Source: Agelaius tricolor (lineage: Eukaryota; Chordata; Aves; Passeriformes; Icteridae). From it: 64,000 nucleotides of DNA. The stretch is from assembly GCA_023055355.1 (NCBI GenBank), contig JALJCS010000001.1:55309381-55373380 (forward strand), read 5' to 3'. The notes under the pieces are model-generated. The model saw nothing but the letters and a program-made list of their open reading frames with translations. It did not search any database and was not told the DNA's origin. The stretch's first letter is position 1, and each line of letters begins with the position of its first letter. Position numbers and translations under genes: made by a program. This document shows, in pieces, positions 11,522 through 24,400 of this stretch.

Positions 11522-14500
11522 GAACAAACCAGGCCCCAAAAAAGTTATCCAGGAAAAAGTAAAGGGAAAGCAAACAAATCTAAAGTCACTTTGATTAGCA
11601 AAGTATGAAAAGATTTAACAGTGCCAGTTGACTGGAAAAAGAAAAAGTAAAAAGGGAAAAAAAGGAGGAAAAAAGTGGTAGATTTACATCAGCTAGAAGG
11701 AAAATATACTTGGGCAAACAGCCCTTGCTTTGGAGCAAGAGCTCTTTTGAGGGGTGTTTTTATTCAAGTCTCCCAATGAATGCAATCAGTTACTTTTTCT
11801 TGTTTAAACTTTGACTGAATGCATAATTTCATTTAGCTACTAATTGGCTCCCTTTACGTCTATTCAGAGACCCGGGGAATGCTGCCAAAGATCCCTCCTG
11901 TCTGGAGTCCACAGTGGCAACAAGCCAGCTCCCAGGCTCTGCTTCAGCTGCTTTAACTTTCGGCAAATCCATCGGGACACGCTGTCTGCTCCTGGCCCTG
12001 CAGGGTGCCTGCCACCACGGCCCATGGGTCTCTGCAGGAAGGATGGCAAGTGCTGGAGCTCAGAAAGGAAGGGAAACTCCACCATCCTGCCCCTGACTGG
12101 GGTGGGCATGAAGTGCCCTAGAAAGACCTTGTAGATGCCAAGTGCCAAACGTGGCAGAGAACTGCTTTTAAACTCACCTAAGTGCCAGTCTTCATCCATA
12201 AGAACATAGAGCTGCCATTGAAAAGCACACTCTAAAAGCATGTACAGAACTTACAAAGATGTTCTGAAATAAATATGAAATGATTCCTAAGAACCTGGAC
12301 GTTTTAAGAACAAGAATGAAGAGTTAGGCTAAATGGAATATGTGGAAGTAAAGGGAACAGCAAAGAATTGGTATTTTTAAAATGGCACGATAATATGAAT
12401 AGCCTAAGACTAAAGTTAAACTTTATTACAAGACTCTTCTCATTTGCATTTGGAAGTTATATAACCCACACTTCCCCACTGCAGCAGGTCAGCAGCTGTC
12501 TACATCAGAATGATTTTCTGTGCTGCTGGAGCTCTGACCTCAGAGGTTGCTCTTTGATTTACCATGGAACATGGCAGCTGCTTTGCTAGGAGTGGGTGTC
12601 AAAAGACCAGAGGTGGCCACATACTCTCACTGGCCCTGCTGTGGCCAATTGCCCCAAAAGAACCTACACAGCTTTTCCACAAATCACTGACCAACACTTC
12701 CAGGGCCAGCACCACTCATTACAGATTTAATGAAGCAGAACTGGTCGATGACTTCAACTTCACAGCATTGCCATGACTCAGAGCATGGTTTTACCTTTCC
12801 TATGCACAGAAACACAGCTGGGATGGGAGGAAAGACCTACAGGGCACCAAGCCAGGTAAACACGTCGCTGACTTTGAAGTTGCCTTTCCAAACTGGAATG
12901 GCAGCATTCATCATCTGAAGTGCTACCGCTGCTGAAGAGGCTTCATCTTTCAAACAGCCTCCATGTGTTTCTATTTTTCATTGTTCTTGAGTAAAGACCA
13001 GGAATCTTAGGGGCAGGAGAGCTTTTGTTTGGTCTCTAAGCCTGATACGCCCCAGGAGCTGGAAACTTATTTAAGGTAACAACTGAATTTTCCTTTTGGG
13101 ACACAGGAAGATTAGAAATACAGAATGGCATTATTCATTTTTTCTGCAATAATTGTATCTCTGTGTTTTCTTCTCGTTTCTTTTGGGTGCAGTTTTGATA
13201 GCCTTGCATATTTAGGACTAATTGATTCCCATTGACTTAACTAGGGAAAGAACCTGCTATGTAACTGTACACACTCACAGGCAGTGGATATTTTCACCAC
13301 CCAGGACACTATTTTCTCCCTTGAATTTCTATGTTTACACTGGCTCCCAGCAAGTTCAGTTACATAAGGATGCCATCACGATGAGATGAGAGTTTCCTTG
13401 TGTAGCAAATATCCATGATTTTCTGCATAGCAGTTTGTGTCTCTGCTGGGCACTGATAGATATTTATCATCCTGAATCATTGTCCCACTGCAGTTTGTGG
13501 AAGCTTTGCCATGAACTTCAAGAGGAAATTCAACTACAGGAATTCAGCGTGTAATTCTTAGCACAAGTGTATTCCACAAATCAGTGCAGGCACATACTCT
13601 GTGCTATTACAGGAAGAGATAATGCAGTGATTGCACACAAGAAGGGCCCAGGGCCTGGAATGTAATTCATTACAGAACTAATTTGCTATGTACAGATTCT
13701 CCTATTGATTGTCTCTGCCACAGCACACAATGCTTTCCAAGACTGCTTTGATTTATCACCTAATATATTAGTTTAGTGCTTCTGGAGCTCCTGAATTTAT
13801 GCCTATGGATAAAGAGAAAAAAATAATCACCATCTCAGGGTTGGAAATCCTTAGAAACAAACACAGAACACTGACAGCACAGAAAATGGAGACTCATCAC
13901 TGACAGTATCTTATAAACTGTGACATTTGGGAAATCCAGTGTTCTGGCCTGGAGATGGAATGGACTGTCCTTAATGATGAATCACTGCTCTGGTATTCCC
14001 TGCAGAAGTTGACTGTAAAACTGCCTGAGAAGTGGAGCTGGAATAGGAATGCATAACATTCTCTTTGGACACTACATTAACAGCTAAGTAAATGTCATGC
14101 TTTTCTTATTGTAACAGCACTTGAAATCAGCTATGTGAAGTTAAGTTGCATTAGTGAGTGAAGAGATGACAATTTCAAAGCTATGTTAACAAGCCTTTCA
14201 TTTACTGTGTCACTGTGAGAATGCCCATGGAAAAAGAATTAGCTGATGTACACAATATGCACTCCAGAAAAGAATAAACCCCCCCAAAAAACAACTTTGA
14301 GTGTCTTCCACATAGAGATGACAATTATTGTTCAAACTCTGCAGGGGTGGTTTTACTTGTACTAGAGGCCATTCCTACTTCCCCTGCTGTTAAAAGAAGT
14401 GATTTCAGGAAACAAACATGATTGGTCCCATCTCTGCCAACTTGTGGCTTGACTTCTTCACAAAGCCTATTCTCCAGGTCTGCTAGTGCTTCAGTTCTTA

Positions 14501-16429
14501 CCCAAGCTACAGAAAGCCAAGCTATTTCCACCTCACATCAGCCATGGAGAACCAAGCACAATTTTGGGCAGGGCTTTTGACAGACAAACTTCAGAACAGC
14601 ACTTATGAGTTGCTTAATATACACAATATGTGTTGGGGAGTCAGAGGGGCTGTGTGACATCAGACAGTGTCTCCCAGCTGGAAAGCTTGCAGCTCTTTGC
14701 CCTAGCTTACCTGGACTCACTTTCACATTCTGACGCTTATTTTGCAGCTCTTTGGTTGACAAGCAATGAAACCAAAACAAACCAAGCAGCAGAACCTGGC
14801 TCTCATGAAGGCTTTTGATAAGAAATTCAGCTGACAAAATCTGCTATACATAAAGCTCTGGGGAGAGAATTCCTAAAACTGTCCAAATCTGTATTGTACA
14901 TAACACTCCAGTGTTGCAGCAAAAGCAAGATTTCTGGGGTAAGAATCTGATCTGGATATCACATGTAATTTTGGTCATTTTTCAAAACAAAACTTCTTGT
15001 GAATGAACAAGCAAACACTCCCCTGGTTTTGGCTAGTTTCCAAAATTTTACTGAGGGCAATAGGTTTCAGCAATTTTGAATATCTAGTTACTAATTTTCA
15101 AAAAAATTGATTTAATAGGAAGCTTTGTGCCTAAGAAAGAGTAAGGAATTTTTTTTGTTGTTCAGTCTGAACTTACACAGTTGAGATTTTAAAGAATACA
15201 TCACTATTTGGCTGACTTTTACAAGATACAACTGAAATTGCTATTTTTCTGACACCCACTGATGGTTAGAGACCTGCACTGCCAGATCCCCATGGAGACA
15301 GAGCACAAACTCCCTTGCTTGAAGGCAAAGTCAATATTGGTGTCAAAAAAGAGTGGTGGCTATGAAGGGAGTCTGGGATTAGGTAACAGAGAGCTCCAGG
15401 TCAAGTGCTCCACATCAAGCACATTTCTTCTGCCTGCACCAGACATCACCACCCTTTGAATGGTCAAGAAGTTTGACTTAAGTATTCCCACAGACAGTGA
15501 ATCTACCACATGCCTTGGGAACTCAGTACAATAATTAACTACTGCTTTGAAAATGCAGCATATTGCCAATGCACACAGCTTCAGCCCAGTTCCCATTCAG
15601 TGCCTGCTATCCCTGTGATGGCTCTGCTGTCCCCAGGAGTAACAATGAGCTGGGAAAAGCTTCCCCTCTCCTGCCATAGCTCATCTGCCATGAAATGCGT
15701 CTTGTGGGGCCACGGGAGGACAGTGCCTTCTGCCTCACAGCAACCCTGGCAGCAGGTCACCTGCAGGCAGGGCACAGATCCCACAGCCCTCTGCAACCAC
15801 TGCCTCCTGCTTCTACATTTGGGAACATTTCACTGAACAGTTTGACCTGTTTCTCTCTGAGTTGGAAGGTGGCAGCTTTTTTCAGACTGGTTTTTCTTTT
15901 GAAGTTGATCAAACACTTCTCTGTTTATTTCTGGTAGTAGTAACACAAAGGTAGAAAATATTTTAGAGTTCTGTGCTGGCAACAGGGAGCCTTGGTGAAA
16001 AGTGGAACTTCTAACTCTGACATAAAGAAAACAGTGATAAGATCTGGCCCTTCACAGCAATTCCTGGAGGGCAGTTCAGGTTATCATACAGAGTAAAGCA
16101 ACCTCATTGTTTCTTGCAAGATGTAGAGGGCATGGGTGCAGAACTCTCAGAGCAGCTGAGGTAAGTGAAGCTGCTGACAGAGGAGCTTTCTTCACATAGA
16201 AGGCAAACACAGCAGGGAGTGACAAAAATTTTGTGATAACTTCTTAAGTAAGATTCCTTACATGATCATTAATTTTTTTATTGTTGATTGCAGTGAAGCA
16301 ACTTCTTGTGAAATGTCCATGAAATTACTTAGCTCTCTGGTGACTTGGTTTATCTACTTACAAGTTAGAATAAATGATACTCTGCCTGCAAACTTCTTTG
16401 AGACTCTCTTAGTTAGTATTTAACAAGAT
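11522..16429. other. Intergenic, no gene recognised
   Basis: No gene or well-supported repeat is recognised over about 4.9 kb. Open frames reach about 125 codons at 11.86-12.24 kb and 108 codons at 15.5-15.8 kb, without recognisable domains. A short C-tract followed by A-tract lies at about 14279-14291. Confidence 0.55.
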
Positions 16430-16662
16430 TTCACAGCATCATAGAACAGCCTGGGTTGGAAGGGATCTTAAAAATCATCTAGTTCCAATCCTCTGTAATG
16501 GGTAAGGATAATTGTCACTGGACGAGGTTGCTCAGACCTCCATCCAACCTGGCCTTGAACACTTCCAGGAATGGGACATCACCAACCTCACTGGGCAACC
16601 TGTTCCTCTGCCTCACCTCCCTCACAGTAAAGAACTCTCTCCTAATATCCAAGCTAAACCTT
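16430..16662 (-). mobile_element. CR1 LINE 3' end fragment
   Basis: The reverse complement of a CR1 tail reads on the plus strand: catcatagaacagcctgggt, tggaagggatcttaaaaat, ccaacctggccttgaacact, tgggcaacctgttcctctgc and agtaaagaactctctcctaa. The order and spacing agree with the avian CR1 3' region. The fragment is 5'-truncated, non-coding and on the minus strand. Confidence 0.93.
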
Positions 16663-16801
16663 GATTACTAGAGGGAGCTTGCAACAGAGAACTTAAAAAG
16701 TAAGGTACATAATTTCTTATGAAATATGAGCATAGTTTCTAAGAAACTTGGGCTTTTTAGAGTAACAGCTAACATATATAATCATTTGATGATTACAGGT
16801 G

Positions 16802-17113
16802 TGTTGTTGTCTTATTGCAAAAGTTCCATACCTTCTCAGTGATCTCTCATGGGCAGCTCCTCACAGCACTGACTCCTTCTTCAGAGCACAAACAGCAAAC
16901 TCCATCTCCCTTCAGAGCACAAACAGCAAACTCCAATTCTCCTCACCATCAGCTAACCCACTCTTTTGTAGCACTCTTCTTCTTATTTGACACAGCTGTG
17001 GCCTATTAAGGGCAGGCCTGTTCCTAATCTTTGCTGATTAGTACAGCTGCAACTCTGCAGGTGTGAGATTACCTATGCACTACCTTTATTTTCTTACATT
17101 CTATCCCTCCACA
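16802..17113 (-). mobile_element. Solo LTR of an endogenous retrovirus family, copy A
   Basis: Read on the minus strand, this 312-bp block starts TGTGGAGGG and ends CAACAACA. It is colinear with the block at 44692-44987, sharing gagttgcagctg, aataaaggtagt, aggccacagctgt and ggaggtatg/gaaggtatg-type segments. The flanks caggtg (16796-16801) and ctggtg (17114-17119) form a 6-bp target-site duplication with one mismatch. TG..CA ends plus a 6-bp duplication indicate a solo LTR. There is no internal coding sequence. The TATA- and CCAAT-like positions are degraded, so it is probably inert. Confidence 0.8.
16880..16936 (-). repeat. Internal tandem duplication within solo LTR copy A
   Basis: The segment ttcagagcacaaacagcaaa plus ctcca occurs twice, about 29 bases apart. 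The other LTR copy in this window has a single, diverged version of this part, so the duplication is specific to this copy or its subfamily. Confidence 0.85.
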
Positions 17114-20100
17114 CTGGTGGGGTTTTCTGTGTATGTACAGGCTGAATCAACAGTAGCATACACACACACATAGTTCAAACTCAAAGGAATGTAACTGTAA
17201 GCAATCTAAAGCAAGCTGATGTTTGTAAAAGCCTGTGCTATCACAGCAGTGCAGACTGGCAGCAGGAACAGAACTGCAGCCACAGGTAAGATGTGGTGTG
17301 CTCAGCTGTAGCAGACATGTCATTGAAACCTCAGCTGTGAGCTGGAGAGTCAACTGTTTCTTACATGTCTAGTGCCCAAACAATGCTGGACAAAAGACCT
17401 GTTTCTAAAACTACAATTTATTTCAGGTCAGCTCTGAACAGATGTTCTTATTCTTTGAATGGACTATTTTCTGCTAAGGAAATTACTTAAGATCATCTCA
17501 TTTGAATGTGAAGTCCATATTCACACATTACATTCAGTCAGCAAAACCAACACTCTTGTCTGCTAAGCTACACAGTCCACATTTAGTATCTGTTCTAATT
17601 GAGCAAATACTGAATTGTTCCAAGTCATCAAAATCAGCTAATACTGTTTGTAAAGCCAGCACTGCCTTACACAGCACAGGCCCATTCAGATGTTTAAAGT
17701 TGCCAGAAAATAATGACTTTTGAAACTTTCCTTTGAAGCAGACTGAAGAGAGGGTGCACTGCAGGCCTCTGCATATTCATGTCCCTTCACAAAGAAGGGC
17801 TTGTCCAGATGCCAAGGAAAAGCATGGAGAGGCATCTCAAAGGGGAATTCATCCAAAGAACAAAAAGCTTCAACCTTTGCCCTTACTGGAGTGCCAAAAG
17901 GTTTGCCTGTTTTGTTGTGTTTTGTTTTTCAATCACTCCTTCAACAGATGGGCAACAGTCACCCATCTCGTCAGAAAAAGTCAGAAAAGTTCACTCAACG
18001 GGACAGTCAAACTTCAGCAGCCTCTGGTACAGACAAAAAGCCATTTCTCCAAAATAAGGCCCTGCTCTTGGGGCAATTCATTCTTGTCATTTATATTCAA
18101 ATGGTGCTATGGTCAAGCTCAAGCATGTACAGTTTTGGTGGCTCCAGCTGTCCACACACTGAGCATAAACCTCATTAATAGCTCAGGGTCTGCTAGCAGA
18201 GTGGGCTTGTGCTGCCCTCTTACTGTTATGGCCCACAGCTTTCACTTCTGTTTTTCTGAAAACATTTTGATATTCAGAGTAATTTGAATGGCAAGAATGT
18301 ATTCCTCTTGTGGCATTGTATTTTTCTGGTACCACAAATACTGCCACTGCACAAATAGTTTTAAAGACACCATTAATACTATTTTCTAAGGATTTTCCAG
18401 TGCTTTATTTTCCTTGTGTTGTTACTGAATCAAGGAACACCTTTTAGCCATAGGGAAGCAATGTCCTGAAACAGAAAGTTAAGGTAATAAGATTAGTTAA
18501 TTCACAGAGGCACCTGAGGATGTGGGTGCTCTATCAGCATAAGCCAACCTACAACTAAACTGCTGACTAAAAGGTGTTCCTTCCCACCCTCTCCCTGGTG
18601 TCAGAGCTGGCACATGAGCTAAACTCTTACACAAGGATGTTTTCAGTCATACGAGGAAGCCTCTTAGGTGTGCAGCTCTTTGAGGGAGGCCGTGGGAAGG
18701 TGTGAACAGGGCAGAAGGTGAGCAGGAGCTCAGCTTTAGATTAGCTGAAATTGATCAGCCGCTCTGAAATGCTGCTGTCTGCCCCTATTTTTTTTTTTTT
18801 TTATTTTAAACACATAAAACCAGTGTTTAAATGCACTGGTATGGATGCCACTGCAGTAAGCACTCCACCATCCATACGCAGCTACATACAGGATAATAGT
18901 GATGACCAACTAAAAGATTTTGAAAGTCAGAGGTGTTCTGTTGATAGGAATTCAGATATTTGCTATGAGCTAACCATAGTGGGACAAACACTTGTTTGTT
19001 GACAAACCAAATACAGCATGGCTTAGATAGCCTTGTCAGGACCACATTTATTTTTGAAATGCCATGAGCAGTTTTTGCTCACACAAACTTCATTGCTACA
19101 TGAAGAACATTTTTATAATTTAAAATTTTGTCTTTGGAGAAGAAAATAAGAAGGAGGAAGTAAAAAGGATCTGATTGGCTTTTGAACTGTGCTGTACAGC
19201 TGTGTGTTCAGCACAATATATCACACACAGCAAATCAAAGCCAGCTTAGACTCAACTTTTCTGCAGCTTTTTCCTCCAATACCTTTGCAGGGTTACCAAT
19301 TAATAGAGACCAGATGCCAAATACTTGAGCATGGCCTTAAATCAAGGATGCAAAGAGCCTGATCTCCTTATTGTCCCGGGGGATCATGTGCAAATTGAAT
19401 TTAAGCATCTCTTTTGATTTGTTAACTTTTTGTATCTGCCCTCTAAACTGTTCTAAATAATAATACAAAGGAGAAGGAGGTTCAACCACACAAATACATT
19501 TCTTCCTAAAAATATTGCCAAATCTTCCAGGCATAGCAAAGAGCAGGACTCCAATTAAAAACTTGCAGATACAACATAAAAATAGAGAAAATGCTGAGAA
19601 AAAAAAATTTTGAATTTAGATCTTTATTATACAGGCCCAAAGCTGTGGTCACCATGCAGTTACACTGTAATGGGAATGATTTTGCTGAAAGGTTCTCACT
19701 AAACAAATGTAAAGAGACCACAGACTACAGCATTCCAAATAACTGACACTTTAATTTTTGAAAGAGCAAAAATAAATAAAGGAATGGCAAGTATGTCCTT
19801 TTCACATATGTTGGGGCATATACATATTCCTTCTTTTCTATAGCTATTTAGAGACAAAATTAGCAAATACTGCCCAAAACCACAGACCTTTTGTGTGATG
19901 GCTCAGCTAACTTTTAGCTGTTTCCCTCTCCTTGGATATTAGATCAAACACACATTTAGATAGGTGCATATGCCAAAAGAAGAAATGCAACGTGGGGGGT
20001 TTTGTATTTAATTTCTACTTCCTGCCTTTTCCTTCTCCTTTTAGGAGAAGTAATGGGATGTAATTAGAGACATCCAGTCAAATAAAAGCCCTAGAAGTTT

Positions 20101-21256
20101 TCCTTTCTAGTTTTCCATTATAATCTCATAATTTAAGAATTAATCACAAATTTTAAAAAGTTGAGGTGTCTTACAAGGCATTCATCATCTCTGGAATACA
20201 GACAGCCACAGTGAAGAGCTGCACATAGACTGCACACATAGTGTTATCTAAAAGTGGTTATCTTTAAAAAAACAAAACTTTTTATAAAATCTGTAAATCA
20301 AAACAGAGCATGTCTTATTCCCCACAGGATTTTCTTGCCACCTGTTCTTCAATTATTTGCACTAGGAGATGCTACAAATGATATTAGTTACAATATACAG
20401 TCCACTGTCATCTTCTGGTCCAGCAGAAGAACCTGTCTCTTCGATGGATGCAAAACTGTTCATCTGAGCAGATCATCCTCAACAGCACAAATATGGTCTA
20501 GAAACTCATAGAGTTTATTGTTTTAATTTATAAAATTAAACCTGCCCCAGACAGGTAATACTGGTGTGTAATATTGCCATCCCTGGGTTCTGTCAAGAAG
20601 GGGGTACTGAGGTGCTCAGAGCCGTCTCAGAGCGCAGCGCTGGGATCCTTCTGGCACTCCAGACCCAAGGTCGATGGGATGTGATGCGTGCTAGAACTGG
20701 GAGCACTTCTCACTTAGCTCTGCAGAGCCCGGGACATGGTAAGCTGCCAGAACTTCCTTCATCTTCCCTGTTGACAAAAGGAACAATAACTAGTCATCAC
20801 TGGTTGCTGGAGTTTAATTCCAATTTTTAAAAAGTCCTATAAATGAGACTTTTTGTTTTTTCAGCCATGCAATAGTAAATGCTTCACTAAGAAAATATTT
20901 GGGATAAAGTTTACAGTCTCTCTGTTAGCCACACAATGCTTATGAGGGAGAAAGGCCTTATTCTGTATGGTTCCTAAAACATTATCCAGGATCAAACATA
21001 CCATTATCTAAAAAATAAATGTCCAGTAGCTTAGTACTTTAAAAACATCAGTATAATATTATCCTTGTAAAAATTATTTTTGTATAGCAGATTTTCTGGA
21101 TTAAAGTCCTGTATTTTCTCTCTCACACACTGTACACAAGATACAGAGTAAAGGATTAACAAACAATGAGCAAGAATCCAACAGGTTAATAAGTGGCTTA
21201 TATGAGTTTGTTATAGAACTATCTCTAACACATATTGGTCATGCCCATTACGTATT
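17114..21256. other. Intergenic, no gene recognised
   Basis: No gene is recognised. The longest open frame is 184 codons at 17733-18287 on the plus strand; it has no recognisable domain, signal sequence or matching splice sites and overlaps other open frames. A poly(T) run lies at 18788-18802. A perfect 8-bp hairpin (arm cttctcct, loop ttt) lies at 20032-20050. Confidence 0.55.
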
Positions 21257-21420
21257 GGTAACAACTATAAAAGCTTCATAAATGACTCACTGAATGGGCT
21301 TCACAGAACCAAGGGTCAAAATAGACCTCTACATTAATGGTAACAACTATAAAAGCTTCCTAAATGACTCACTGAATTGTCTTCACAGAACCAAGGGTCA
21401 AAACAGACCTCTACATTATC
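21257..21420. repeat. 82-bp tandem duplication, two units
   Basis: The unit beginning ggtaacaactataaaagctt is present at 21257-21338 and again at 21339-21420, with only a handful of substitutions. The adjacent position and high similarity point to a fairly recent local duplication. Its content has no recognised function. Confidence 0.93.
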
Positions 21421-24400
21421 TATTCTGATTTTCTGACAATTAGAATTTTTTAAGATAGTCCTCAGTGAAGTCCAGGAAAATCAAACTTTTAGTATCACAG
21501 ACTGATATAGGAAAAACTAAGAATACACCTCCAATATATATTTGTTGCAGAAAATGTAAGAGAGGCAGAGGTACCTCTGGAAGGTGATTATCCCACTCCC
21601 TTGGTAACCTCAAGAAGGTGTCCATCTTTTTCCATGGACTGTGAGTAGGCTGAAGGCCAAAATTTCTTATGAATATGAATGCACTATATCCTATCACAGA
21701 CATTTGACTCTGTTCACATATTTATTTCACAAAGACCATTCTCAAAGCCATCAGACCCTAGCAATTTTCAATCAGTACTGACATGGGCAGAATGATAAGA
21801 AGTATAATTGCTTCAATCTAAGGTAAGTACAAAAGCCATGTAATGAATTCCTGAACCAGTGCTAAGTTTTTAGTTATATACCCTGCAATTTTCTGGAGCT
21901 ACACAAAATACTTATTTTATGTATAATTATTCTTATAATTATCACATAAATAGAAATCACTAAAGGAATTGAGGTAGCAGGTGCTGTGAGAGATCTCTTT
22001 GCTCACCCCTGACCAATGTAATGCCTGATGATGGTTGTCTAACCAATTTTAACCATCAGCATACTTTATCTTTACTTTGTCATTTTCCACAGCCTTGCTT
22101 CCAAAATGCTTGTTCTGCTCTATGAATTTATTAAGTGTACATTGTAACCTTTCATCCAAACCATCAGTGAGAATACTGAATATTACTGGAACAAGGAAAA
22201 AACACTTGAAAAACTCTACTAAATGGAGTATCATTGAGAACTATTCCTTGTATATGGTTTCCAAATAATTTATGCACTCACATTATGATAATTTATTCTA
22301 GCCCAGTTTCCCTAGCACATAAGAACAGTAACAACTGAAATATTTTACCATACAGTCTTGTTTAAATAAAGCTGCTAATACAAGCAAACATATTTCAAGA
22401 AGAATTATATAGACTTTGAAAATAGAAAAATAGAACCATTATGGAAAGAAGATTTCAAGTGATAACACAGTCTTCCTAGCAATTGATTTCACATCTATAT
22501 GGCTACTTTTATGAAGTATGTGCTTTATTGAAATATTGTTCAATTTAGACTAATGGAATTGTTTCACAGCCTTTTAAAATTGAATTTTGTTCAATGAAAC
22601 ATTCCACTGAGAAAATAACAAACACATACCACTACAGTTTAGAAACAAATCAGTTGCGCAACTTCACAAAACTCTAGACCGCAAAATTACTGTTTATCTT
22701 GCAAAAGATATCTTGATCAGAAATATACTGAAAAAGACTGCTGAGACCAGGAGGACCAGTCATATTGAGCTTTGCAAAGAATAGGTTACCATTTATATTA
22801 ATATTTATGAAGATACAAGACAATTCCACAAATACAGGAGGCACAGATCACTCTTCTTAACCCAATTTGGATTATTAGCAGACCTCTTCTACTTTTCACT
22901 CTATGATATGTTTTGTTTGTGCCATCTGTGCTACTCAGAAATGTGAAATAACTTGCTCTCCAAGATGGAAAAGAGTCCCCAGCTTCTTCTCGACTGGAGG
23001 AACTGGAGGCCAGCAGAAGCTGAAATACAACACAAAGCCCACCTTCAATTAAAACAAAATTTGATTTGATATTTAGGGATATATCCCACTGGATTTACAG
23101 TGAAAGAAAAGTAAGACTGACTTCCTCTGAAAAATACGTGGTGACAGAGAGCAGCATACAGAGTACACACAAATACTTCCAGTTTTCTCCAGTGGAAAAT
23201 AAGGAAAGAGGATAAAGGACAGGTGAGCCAACCTGACCACTCATGATGTACAGCCTGCTGTCTGACTGCCAAGGCAGAGAGGAAATCCCACAAAAAAACC
23301 TGCTTTTTACAGGAAGTCAGATGTCCTGAAAATGAGACAAAGCAGATGTCTGCTCCTTACTGAGAACAGCTCTAGGGGTTATAAATTACAGAGATTTAGG
23401 GGATTTTTATCAAGAATTTTAGACATACAGATACCAGAACTACTTTTGTCTTTTTGTCAAAAGGGCTAGGATCTCTGAGAGTCAAGACTTTGCTAACAGT
23501 GACAGGGAAAGAGAGACAAACTGTTCAGTCAGAAGCATTACTGAAAGTCCAGGCAGCAGCTTGCTAAGGGCCAGAAGAGCTGATAACTTGTTAACATGGA
23601 GAGATGTGTCATGGTGACTCCTGTCTTAAAAGATCATCGTTGTTCTCTTTGCAATCCATGGCAAGCAAAAGTATCCAACCAGAGTTATCTGGAGCCAGTC
23701 AGTGATGGCAGGAGAATTTGTGCCACGCTTGCCTAAGTGCCTAACACAAGTGGCAGGAGCAGCCATGAGAGGTGTGTGGGTGTGTGACTCGCACTGCAGA
23801 GCGCTCACTCTGTGCTACAGAGACAGAGCAGTCAGCTCTGCAGTGTAAATGCACTGCAAGCGTAAAGTGAGATGAGTCTCACGCCTTCTTTTCAAAAGGA
23901 GAAACAGGAGTCTGTTTCTAAACAGTGCAACATTTAAAGTCAGTGTGTCTGACAGGGGGAAAAGTAGTAACACTCAGGGTAATTAAGACTGCAGTTATCA
24001 AATAAAGATTAATAGAAAGTGCAAAATTTCCTCAATTTAGCAAGCAGCATAGAACTTACATAATTTAACTGACTTTAAATTCCAGTGAAAGTTTGTGGTT
24101 AAAGACTAGATTACTGATAATGACAAACCTCAATCTGTTTGTTCCTTGAGGTCAGATGTCTTAAGCTTTACACTATGCGAATGCTGATCATTACAATACT
24201 TGAATTAAATTATGAAGCCCTTGTCCCTGATGTTAGAGAAGCCTCTATCAAGATAATAATAACATTTGGAACATCATATGATGTTTTGTATATATTGTGC
24301 TGTCATTTATGAAGAGGCAGGAGGAAACTTGAAAATTATCAGAGTGTTTTCCATGACTCAGCCTAAGGAGTATTAGGGGAAGAAATTGCAGAAATGTTCA

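Noticed and set aside
11029..11594. Several overlapping open frames of 105-171 codons on both strands
   Set aside because: They arise from the GC-rich core and the A/C-only tract, which lacks stop codons in several frames. The protein sequences are low-complexity (Phe/Gly/Val or Lys/Asn/Thr/Pro) and not gene-like.
17733..18287. 184-codon plus-strand open frame in intergenic DNA
   Set aside because: It is the longest frame outside SCAF8, but it has no recognisable domain, no signal sequence, no repeat structure and no clear splice or promoter context. Three overlapping frames of 90 or more codons occur nearby. Probably chance; conservation would be needed.
20018..20050. Acceptor-like pyrimidine tract followed by AG and an 8-bp hairpin
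   Set aside because: No open frame with coding character follows and no partner exon is visible. The hairpin itself explains the complementarity.
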